A stretch of DNA of 8,526 bases. Source: an uncultured Collinsella sp. Its GTDB lineage: Bacteria > Actinomycetota > Coriobacteriia > Coriobacteriales > Coriobacteriaceae. Where the stretch lies: assembly GCA_900553345.1 (NCBI GenBank), contig USDE01000050.1:1-8526 (forward strand). The letters are read 5' to 3'. Of this stretch, positions 1 through 5,093 are shown in pieces. Position 1 is the stretch's first letter. The number at the start of each line of letters is the position of its first letter. Made by a program: the position numbers and the translations under genes. Under the pieces are notes generated by a model. The model was not told the DNA's origin, searched no databases, and saw nothing but the letters and a program-made list of their open reading frames with translations.

Positions 1-39
1 CTCAGCCGCCGGTGCGTTCGTCTTGTTCTCGTCTTTCAT
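1..39 (-). CDS. 5' end of an unidentified minus-strand gene, cut by the window edge
   Basis: Reading the minus strand from position 39 gives an open frame, MKDENKTNAPAAE, that runs off the left edge. A clear ribosome-binding site AAGGAG lies at 48-53, 8 nt before this ATG. An in-frame ATG at 45 is only 2 nt from the same site, which is too close, so 39 is preferred. The visible residues are polar and Ala-rich, with no signal peptide or recognisable motif, and I do not recognise the product. The gene lies behind clpB in the same direction, but a strong terminator (90-126) separates them. It therefore probably has its own promoter or depends on read-through. I see no convincing -35/-10 pair in the 36 bases between the terminator and the ribosome-binding site. 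Confidence 0.5.
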   Translation of the reverse strand, partial: MKDENKTNAPAAE

Positions 40-89
40 CTGCATAGCTCCTTGCATCGCATCCGCTCAACATCATCGATTGTCGCACG

Positions 90-126
90 AAAAAGGGCGG
101 CGGACCCAATTGGATCCGCCGCCCTT
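90..126 (-). terminator. Rho-independent terminator of clpB
   Basis: Positions 93-104 (AAGGGCGGCGGA) and 115-126 (TCCGCCGCCCTT) form a perfect 12-bp GC-rich stem around a 10-nt loop. On the minus strand the stem is followed directly by T residues (A run at 90-94 on the plus strand). It starts 45 nt after the clpB stop codon. The plus strand has no T-run after the stem, so it should act on clpB transcription only. Confidence 0.9.
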
Positions 127-171
127 GGCGTTTAGAGACGACTGGCAGGTTTTAAGGCATCTCCCAAAAAT

Positions 172-2799
172 CTACTCGGCGTCGGGGACCTCGTAGGTGG
201 CCGCCGGCGTATTGTCGCACACGACGGTAAAGCCGCCGTCCTTGTCGACATCGACCGTCACCTGATCGCCCTCGCGCACCGTGCCGTCGATGATAGCGGC
301 GGCGATGGCATCCACGACCTCGCGCTGAACCAGACGCTTGAGCGGACGGGCGCCAAACACGGGGTCCAGGCCGCCCACGGCGAGCATCTGCTTGGCCGCC
401 GGGGTGATGGCAAGCGTCATGCGCTCCTTGGCCAGACGCGCGCGGACGTCGGCAAGCTGGATGTCGACAATCTTCTCAATCTGCGCCATGCCGAGCGGAT
501 GGAACACCACGATATCGTCGATACGGTTGAGGAACTCGGGGCGGAAGGTCTGAGCCATGGCCGCGTTGACCTGATGGCGCATCTCCTCCTCGTCCTTGCC
601 GGAAAGCTCGGCGATAGCCTTGGAACCCACGTTAGACGTCATGATGATAATCGTGTTCTTGAAGGACACCTGGCGACCCTGGCCATCGGTCAGGCGGCCG
701 TCGTCGAGCACCTGCAGCAGCACGTTGAAGACATCCGGATGGGCCTTCTCCATCTCGTCGAGCAAGATTACGGAGTACGGACGACGGCGCACGGCCTCGG
801 TGAGCTGGCCGCCCTCGTCATAACCCACGTATCCCGGGGGCGCACCGATCAGACGCTGGACGCTGAACTTCTCCATGTACTCGGACATGTCGATACGCAC
901 GAGCGCGCGCTCGTCGTCGAACAGGCACTCGGCAAGCGCCTTGGCGAGCTCGGTCTTGCCCACGCCGGTGGGGCCCAGGAAGAAGAAGCTGCCGATGGGC
1001 TTGTCTGGATCGGAGAGGCCCGCACGGCTGCGGCGCACAGCTGCGGCGACGGCGGAGACCGCCTCGTCCTGGCCGATGACGCGCTTATGCAGCTCGCCCT
1101 CCAGGCCCTTCAGCTTGTCGAGCTCGCCCTGCATCATCTTGGAGACGGGCACACCGGTCCAGGCGCTCACGACCTCGGCGATCTCATCGGAGGTCACCTG
1201 TTCGTTGAGGCCCTCGCCGTCCTGCTGCTTTTGCGCCTCGAGCGCAGCCTCGGAATCCTGAATCTGCTGCTGCAGACCCGGGATCACGGAATAGCGCAGC
1301 TCGGACGCACGGCCCAGATCGCCATTGCGCGTTGCGCGCTCCTCTTCGCTCCTGGCCTCGTCAAGCTGGCCCTTGAGCTCCTGCACGTGGTCGATGGCGT
1401 TCTTCTGGTTGAGCCAGCCAGCCTTTTGCACGTTGAGTTTTTCCTGGACCTCGGCAATCTCCTGGCGCAGAGCCTCCAGACGTTCCCTGGAGGCATCGTC
1501 GGTCTCCTTCATGAGCGCCTGCTCCTCGATCTGCAGCTGGGTGAGCTGACGCGTGGTGGCGTCAATCTCGACCGGCATGCTGTCGAGCTCCATGCGCAGA
1601 CGGCTTGCCGCCTCATCGACCAGGTCGATGGCCTTGTCGGGCAGGAAGCGGTCGGCGATATAGCGATCAGAGAGGTCGGCGGCGGCCACGAGCGCGCTAT
1701 CGGTGATGTGCACGCCGTGGAAGATCTCGTACTTCTCCTTGAGGCCACGCAGGATCGAGATGGTGTCCTCGACGGTAGGCTCGCTCACCATAACGGTCTG
1801 GAAACGACGCGCGAGCGCCGCGTCCTTCTCGATGTACTTGCGGTATTCGTCGAGCGTGGTCGCGCCGATCGCATGCAGGTCGCCACGGGCGAGCGCCGGC
1901 TTGAGGATGTTACCGGCGTCCATGGAGCCCTCAGTGGCACCCGCGCCCACGATGGTGTGGAGCTCATCGATGAACAGGATGACCTTGCCCTCGGACTTCT
2001 GTACCTCCTTGAGCACGGCCTTCAAGCGGTCCTCGAACTCGCCGCGGTACTTGGCGCCGGCGACCAGCGCGCTCATGTCGAGCTCGATGAGGTCGCGGTC
2101 GCGCAGGGTGCTCGGCACGTCGCCGGCCACGATACGCTGGGCGATGCCCTCGACGATAGCCGTTTTACCAACGCCCGGCTCGCCGATGAGCACGGGGTTG
2201 TTCTTGGTGCGACGGGACAGGACCTGGATGGTGCGGCGAATCTCGTCGGTACGGCCGATGACCGGGTCGAGCTTGCCGGCGCGGGCAAGGTCGCAGATGT
2301 TGCGTCCGTACTGCTCCAGCGCCTCAAACTGCGTCTTGTCCTCGGCGGACGTCACGCGGTCATCGCCACGCAGCTCCTCGTAGACTTGCTCGATGCGCTC
2401 CTTGGTCACGCCGGCGTCGCGCAGAACGCGGCCGGCCTCGCCCTTGTCCTCGGCAAGCGCCATCAGCAGATGCTCAGTCACCACAAAGCTGTCGCCCATC
2501 TTGGTGGCCTTCTTCTCGGCCTTCTCGATGACGCGGACGAGCTCATTGGAAAGACCCATCTGCTGGCCCTCGCCCGAAACCTTAGGCGCATGGTCGATGG
2601 CATCCTGCGTGGAGCGTGCGAGCTGAGCCGGGTCGGCACCGATGCGCTCGATGATCACGGAGATATTGCGCTCGCCGGCACCGAGCAGGGCAGACAGCAG
2701 GTGAATCGGCTCCACCGCGCCGGCCTGCGCGTCGGCAGCCGTGCTCATGGCGGTCTGCAGCGCCTCGCGCGACGTCATTGCTAGCTTATCGATTCTCAT
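172..2799 (-). CDS. clpB: ATP-dependent protein disaggregase ClpB (Hsp100)
   Basis: This cytoplasmic AAA+ unfoldase is expected to form a hexamer that threads aggregated proteins through its pore, with DnaK/DnaJ/GrpE delivering the substrates. At 875 aa it is full length for the family. The N-terminal Clp repeat domain covers about residues 1-145. NBD1 has Walker A GEPGVGKT (206-213), the pore loop KYRGEF with Tyr251, Walker B ILFIDE (274-279) and arginines 331-332. The long coiled-coil middle domain (about 405-525) separates ClpB from ClpA and ClpC. NBD2 has Walker A GPTGVGKT (609-616), pore loop GYVGY (656-660), Walker B ending in LLDE (679-682), an arginine finger in FLNRIDD (Arg759) and sensor-2 GARPLKR (816-822). 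All key residues are present. The ATG at 2799 follows GAGGTGAT at the expected distance. In actinobacteria clpB is often repressed by HspR, which is encoded in this window, but I found no canonical HAIR operator upstream. Confidence 0.98.
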   Translation of the reverse strand: MRIDKLAMTSREALQTAMSTAADAQAGAVEPIHLLSALLGAGERNISVIIERIGADPAQLARSTQDAIDHAPKVSGEGQQMGLSNELVRVIEKAEKKATKMGDSFVVTEHLLMALAEDKGEAGRVLRDAGVTKERIEQVYEELRGDDRVTSAEDKTQFEALEQYGRNICDLARAGKLDPVIGRTDEIRRTIQVLSRRTKNNPVLIGEPGVGKTAIVEGIAQRIVAGDVPSTLRDRDLIELDMSALVAGAKYRGEFEDRLKAVLKEVQKSEGKVILFIDELHTIVGAGATEGSMDAGNILKPALARGDLHAIGATTLDEYRKYIEKDAALARRFQTVMVSEPTVEDTISILRGLKEKYEIFHGVHITDSALVAAADLSDRYIADRFLPDKAIDLVDEAASRLRMELDSMPVEIDATTRQLTQLQIEEQALMKETDDASRERLEALRQEIAEVQEKLNVQKAGWLNQKNAIDHVQELKGQLDEARSEEERATRNGDLGRASELRYSVIPGLQQQIQDSEAALEAQKQQDGEGLNEQVTSDEIAEVVSAWTGVPVSKMMQGELDKLKGLEGELHKRVIGQDEAVSAVAAAVRRSRAGLSDPDKPIGSFFFLGPTGVGKTELAKALAECLFDDERALVRIDMSEYMEKFSVQRLIGAPPGYVGYDEGGQLTEAVRRRPYSVILLDEMEKAHPDVFNVLLQVLDDGRLTDGQGRQVSFKNTIIIMTSNVGSKAIAELSGKDEEEMRHQVNAAMAQTFRPEFLNRIDDIVVFHPLGMAQIEKIVDIQLADVRARLAKERMTLAITPAAKQMLAVGGLDPVFGARPLKRLVQREVVDAIAAAIIDGTVREGDQVTVDVDKDGGFTVVCDNTPAATYEVPDAE

Positions 2800-2838
2800 G
2801 GAATCACCTCTCTTGGGGTGGCCGCCCTACGGGGCGGC
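2800..2838 (-). promoter_or_regulatory. clpB leader: ribosome-binding site and GC-rich hairpin
   Basis: On the minus strand GAGGTGAT ends 3 nt before the clpB ATG and closely matches the anti-Shine-Dalgarno sequence. Upstream, 2821-2827 (GCCGCCC) and 2832-2838 (GGGCGGC) form a perfect 7-bp stem with a 4-nt loop. The next bases in the minus direction are CACCCC, with no T-run, so this is not a terminator. It may stabilise the leader or affect translation of clpB; that is inference. Confidence 0.5.
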
Positions 2839-2889
2839 TTCACGTTGTTCGAGAAGTATTGTTGCCAGCTTTGCGCGATCTTATACACA

Positions 2890-2930
2890 AATCTAAGTCT
2901 CTATATATAAGATTTTCTGAGTGATTGAAA
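2890..2930 (-). promoter_or_regulatory. AT-rich candidate promoter/operator region of clpB
   Basis: The 25-bp stretch 2890-2914 has AATCT and AGATT as inverted ends around an AT-rich core containing TATATA. On the minus strand TATATA (2902-2907) could be a -10 box, with a weak -35 (TTTCAA or TTCAAT, near 2924-2930) about 16-17 bp upstream. The -35 match is poor and the assignment is tentative. It is nevertheless the most promoter-like segment in the clpB spacer, about 100 bp before the start codon. The HspR consensus (CTTGAGT-N7-ACTCAAG) is not present. Confidence 0.3.
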
Positions 2931-2976
2931 GATAGGGAGCAGGTGCGCTCACCCGCTACGGCCTCGTCCCCTTACT

Positions 2977-3193
2977 ATCTCAATCTGTAACATCTAGCGA
3001 CTGTTTATGGCTCCAGATGTTACAGATCGAGATGAAATGACCAGCGGCACCCGTTTATCTAAATCTGTAACATCTAGTCAGCAAATAGAGCTCTATCTGT
3101 TACAGATCGAGACGAACAGAAAACACCCGGATCAAAAATCTAAATCTGTAACACCAGGCCCACTTTTAGCGGCCAAGATGTTACAGATCGAGA
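2977..3193. repeat. Three tandem 45-bp palindromes with variable 25-nt cores
   Basis: ATCTGTAACA occurs at 2983, 3063 and 3144, and its exact reverse complement TGTTACAGAT at 3018, 3098 and 3179. Every pair is offset by exactly 35 bp, leaving a 25-nt core that differs between copies. The units repeat every 80-81 bp in the same orientation. The right arm is always followed by CGAGA, and the left arm is preceded by TCTCA or TCTAA. In unit 1 pairing extends to 19-nt arms (2977-2995 and 3015-3033) with one mismatch. Unit 2 contains the perfect 12-bp palindrome ATAGAGCTCTAT (3085-3096) in its core. Unit 3 has GGCC/GGCC inside its core. The array fills the gene-free spacer between the clpB promoter region and the exported-protein gene. 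Its function is unknown: operator array, dispersed palindromic repeat and structured RNA are all possible. Confidence 0.85.
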
Positions 3194-3200
3194 CAGACCG

Positions 3201-3238
3201 AAAACCACCACAAAGAGGACAGGCACCTTTGTGGTGGT
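3201..3238 (-). terminator. Hairpin repeat copy 1, placed as terminator of the 3247-3933 gene
   Basis: The arms are ACCACCACAAAGA (3204-3216) and CCTTTGTGGTGGT (3226-3238), pairing at 12 of 13 positions around the loop GGACAGGCA. On the minus strand the stem is followed by TTTTCGG, giving a terminator shape that begins 8 nt after the stop codon at 3247. Related copies lie at 4008-4042 and 4875-4909. Element identity is certain from the sequence; the terminator role is inferred from position and T-run. Confidence 0.75.
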
Positions 3239-3246
3239 CGCGGTCT

Positions 3247-3933
3247 CTACTCCTTCGCCGAACCCGTACTTCCCGATTCGACGGTCCAGGGCATCTCATC
3301 CTCGAACAGCCATGTACGGGCAGACCCACTATCGCGTGCAGTCTGCGGGTCAGGCAAGCAGGTCTGTTTATAGGCATCTTGGATACACTGACCCATAAAA
3401 TCGTTGAGCTCGGTCTGGTCGCCCTCCATGACATAGGCGACATCGCCGTCCATGATGTAGATGCCCGGACCCTCATTGCCCTCGTAGCCCGGATCGTACG
3501 AGACATCACATAACTTTGCGCCGTTTGCAGTGTCCAGCTCGATGGAAGAGTGGCATCCGCCAACCATGTCGTTCGCTTTTGCCCGATAGGACGCATATCC
3601 GTACCAACGCTTAAATGTTTTGCCCTTGAGTAGCTCGGACGCCCTATCGATCAGGCTTGTATCCGTGGTATAGCGCATGGCCCCAAGCTGAATACGCGGA
3701 TAATTGCTAATACCCAGCACAGCCGGCTGCTCATCAAAATCAACGGTAATGGTCTCGGGCTTGTCGTCGCCGGTCAGAAGTTCGACAGATTGAGTCACAG
3801 GCTTGACCACCGGCTCTGTCACCGCAGCAGGTAGAAATGCCATACCGACAGCGCCCGCGCCAACCACAGCGATCGCAAGCGCCAAGACAATCAATCCAAT
3901 ACGGGCAGAACGGCTCACGGCAAAACACCCCAC
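3247..3933 (-). CDS. Hypothetical membrane-anchored exported protein
   Basis: I do not recognise this family. With the start at 3933 the protein has 228 aa. It has a short basic N-terminus, one hydrophobic segment (about residues 12-35, rich in Ile, Val, Leu and Ala) and then a soluble region predicted to lie outside the membrane. That region contains four cysteines (127, 142, 183, 192), enough for two disulfides, and an acidic C-terminal half ending in a Ser/Gly-rich tail. The open frame extends to a GTG at 3957, but a good promoter (-10 at 3960-3965) would begin transcription near 3953, inside that extension. The GTG at 3933 has GAAGG 8 nt upstream, so it is preferred. A GTG at 3918 is also possible. 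The gene diverges from the exported-protein gene at 4153 and ends just before a terminator-like hairpin. Confidence 0.75.
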   Translation of the reverse strand: MGCFAVSRSARIGLIVLALAIAVVGAGAVGMAFLPAAVTEPVVKPVTQSVELLTGDDKPETITVDFDEQPAVLGISNYPRIQLGAMRYTTDTSLIDRASELLKGKTFKRWYGYASYRAKANDMVGGCHSSIELDTANGAKLCDVSYDPGYEGNEGPGIYIMDGDVAYVMEGDQTELNDFMGQCIQDAYKQTCLPDPQTARDSGSARTWLFEDEMPWTVESGSTGSAKE

Positions 3934-3959
3934 AATGCAAACCTTCGCCACCTGCACTA

Positions 3960-3988
3960 ATGATACCGCCAGCTAACACTATTACCAA
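3960..3988 (-). promoter_or_regulatory. Sigma70-type promoter of the 3247-3933 gene
   Basis: On the minus strand, TTGGTA (3983-3988, 4 of 6 consensus) and TATCAT (3960-3965, 5 of 6) are separated by exactly 17 bp. Transcription would start near 3953, giving a leader of about 20 nt before the GTG at 3933. This is the best promoter match I found in the window. Confidence 0.6.
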
Positions 3989-4007
3989 AAGAAGCCGCGC
4001 GCTCCTC

Positions 4008-4046
4008 ACCACCACAAAGGGGACAGGCACCTTTGTGGTGGTTTTC
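4008..4046 (+). repeat. Hairpin repeat copy 2, between the divergent exported-protein genes
   Basis: The arms are ACCACCACAAAGG (4008-4020) and CCTTTGTGGTGGT (4030-4042), a perfect 13-bp stem around the loop GGACAGGCA. The tail TTTTCGAC follows on the plus strand. Unlike copies 1 and 3 it does not follow a gene; it lies in the divergent spacer about 110 bp before the GTG at 4153. Relative to its tail, its loop is reversed compared with the other two copies. Confidence 0.85.
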
Positions 4047-4152
4047 GACGCTAACGGTCGACCATCTCGCGCCATGAGATTAAACTTGAATTGTTCTCTG
4101 AACATATCCATTTCTGCCTATCCTCAACAGATCTTTGTCTCAAGGAGCGCAT

Positions 4153-4821
4153 GTGAAGCCGCCTCATTCCACCGGTCGTAACGTCATCGCCATTCTCGCC
4201 ATACCCATCGTGATGCTCTTCCTTATCGTCATCACGCCCTTTTCTTTTGGTATCGCCTCGCCCTTCGATCTTTGCGGGATGATCGACGCCGGCTCGCGTG
4301 CCACCTCGCTCTCCTTTGTCTGCCGTGGCGTGTTCTACGAATATGCAATTCCCACCGGAAGTTGGCAGTCCAAGTTACCGTTGCTCGGCAAGGTCGACGG
4401 ATGCTCCCCCTATTTCTGCCTTGAACCTCAGGCGCTAAACTATCTAATCGACGACCAGCCACTCGACTCCGTCACCCTCGCCTACGACTACGCACCAAAC
4501 ACCGATGAGCGCCACATGAACCAAGTCCTCGACAAGATGCTTGGACAGTGCGGGCTCACCGAGGAGACCGGTCGAACCATCTATAGCAACCAGAAATTAA
4601 AGCGAACAGAACTCCGCCGTGTCGGAAAAATCAAAGGGCGAAACGGGGCCGCCTACTGGGATGCCTGGGCAACACGCGACAAGGGCGAATTCGGACACAG
4701 CACCTATATGGTCACTGTCTACACCAAAGACGGAATTAAGGACAATGTTGACGATTTCGCGTCATCCAAACTCGGCATCCCCAAAACAACCAAACCCGCC
4801 AACCCAGATGAAATCCTGTAG
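4153..4821 (+). CDS. Hypothetical membrane-anchored exported protein
   Basis: I do not recognise this family. The 222-aa product starts MKPPHSTGRN, followed by one strongly hydrophobic segment (about residues 11-29) that looks like a signal anchor or signal peptide. The remaining residues are soluble and probably extracytoplasmic. Five cysteines (41, 57, 84, 89, 133) suggest disulfides; Cys84 and Cys89 sit in GCSPYFCL. The C-terminus is Lys/Pro-rich. The GTG at 4153 is chosen because AAGGAG (4142-4147) lies 5 nt upstream; the in-frame TTG at 4135 lies before that site. The gene diverges from the exported-protein gene ending at 3247, and both carry a Leu-x-x-(Met/Phe)-x-Gly-Gln-Cys-like stretch, which hints at a shared domain. 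No convincing promoter was found. A hairpin with a T-tail follows at 4875-4912. Confidence 0.8.
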   Translation: MKPPHSTGRNVIAILAIPIVMLFLIVITPFSFGIASPFDLCGMIDAGSRATSLSFVCRGVFYEYAIPTGSWQSKLPLLGKVDGCSPYFCLEPQALNYLIDDQPLDSVTLAYDYAPNTDERHMNQVLDKMLGQCGLTEETGRTIYSNQKLKRTELRRVGKIKGRNGAAYWDAWATRDKGEFGHSTYMVTVYTKDGIKDNVDDFASSKLGIPKTTKPANPDEIL

Positions 4822-4825
4822 AGGC

Positions 4826-4866
4826 GCTCATTGGAATGTCGCTCAACGTGCACACCGACATTGAGC
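4826..4866. other. Imperfect inverted repeat just after the 4153-4821 gene
   Basis: AATGTCG (4835-4841) and CGACATT (4856-4862) form a 7-bp stem. Outer GCTCA (4826-4830) and TGAGC (4862-4866) could extend it across a bulge. No T-run follows on either strand, so it is not a standard terminator. It lies 4 nt after the stop codon and may protect the mRNA end. This is a weak call. Confidence 0.3.
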
Positions 4867-4874
4867 TCAACCCC

Positions 4875-4912
4875 ACCACCACAAAGGTGCCTGTCCCCTT
4901 CGTGGTGGTTTT
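4875..4912 (+). terminator. Hairpin repeat copy 3, placed as terminator of the 4153-4821 gene
   Basis: The arms are ACCACCACAAAGG (4875-4887) and CCTTCGTGGTGGT (4897-4909), pairing at 12 of 13 positions around the loop TGCCTGTCC. TTTTCGAC follows on the plus strand. It begins 53 nt after the stop codon at 4821, in the right orientation to stop plus-strand transcription. The loop is the exact reverse complement of the one in copy 2 although the tail is identical. Confidence 0.7.
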
Positions 4913-4916
4913 CGAC

Positions 4917-4947
4917 AAAAAGAAGCCGCCCCATTAACAGAGGCGGC
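4917..4947 (-). terminator. Minus-strand terminator downstream of the hydratase gene
   Basis: GCCGCC (4925-4930) and GGCGGC (4942-4947) form a 6-bp GC stem with an 11-nt loop. On the minus strand the stem is followed by TTCTTTTTG. It faces the plus-strand terminator at 4875-4912, as expected between convergent genes. It lies about 150 nt after the hydratase stop codon. Confidence 0.65.
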
Positions 4948-5004
4948 ATCAAGCAAGTCTATTTATTAGCGTCCCTCAAGACCCAACGAGAACGCAGAAA
5001 TGTA

Positions 5005-5078
5005 GCCCGGGGCTTATCCTTTCCCGAACGCGACCCTCGCGAAGCGCGTGAGCGGGCGGGAAAGGGTAAGCCCCGGGC
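5005..5078. repeat. Long 22-bp-arm palindrome next to the hydratase stop codon
   Basis: Arms 5005-5026 and 5057-5078 pair over 22 bp with a single non-Watson-Crick position (T5017 opposite G5066, a G-U pair in plus-strand RNA). The 30-nt loop holds a second hairpin (CTCGCG pairing with CGCGTGAG across about 5 nt). No T-run follows on either strand, so simple intrinsic termination is unlikely. It starts 15 bp beyond the hydratase stop codon and may shield the 3' end of the mRNA or be a dispersed palindromic repeat. Confidence 0.75.
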
Positions 5079-5093
5079 GGACAATTAAGCGCG

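Noticed and set aside
499..2784. A 761-aa open frame on the plus strand opposite clpB
   Set aside because: It is an antisense shadow of a complete, strongly conserved clpB frame. The translation is Leu/Asp/His-rich without any known domain, as expected from the opposite strand of a GC-rich gene.
2840..2940. HspR operator (HAIR) upstream of clpB
   Set aside because: The half-like sequence ACTCAGA on the minus strand has no matching partner 7 nt away, with only 3 of 7 positions agreeing.
2983..3188. CRISPR array
   Set aside because: The repeated 10-mers alternate in orientation, the spacing alternates between 25 and about 35 nt, the repeat is too short, and no cas gene is visible.
3007..3513. 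A 168-aa plus-strand open frame
   Set aside because: Its first half is made of the palindrome array and the hairpin repeat, and its second half is antisense to the exported-protein gene. It has no credible start context.
3740..4952. Short open frames containing a TTTKVPVPFVVV-like or TTTKGTGTFVVV-like peptide
   Set aside because: These peptides are translations of the hairpin repeat copies 2 and 3 and overlap real genes or spacers. The repeat explains them.
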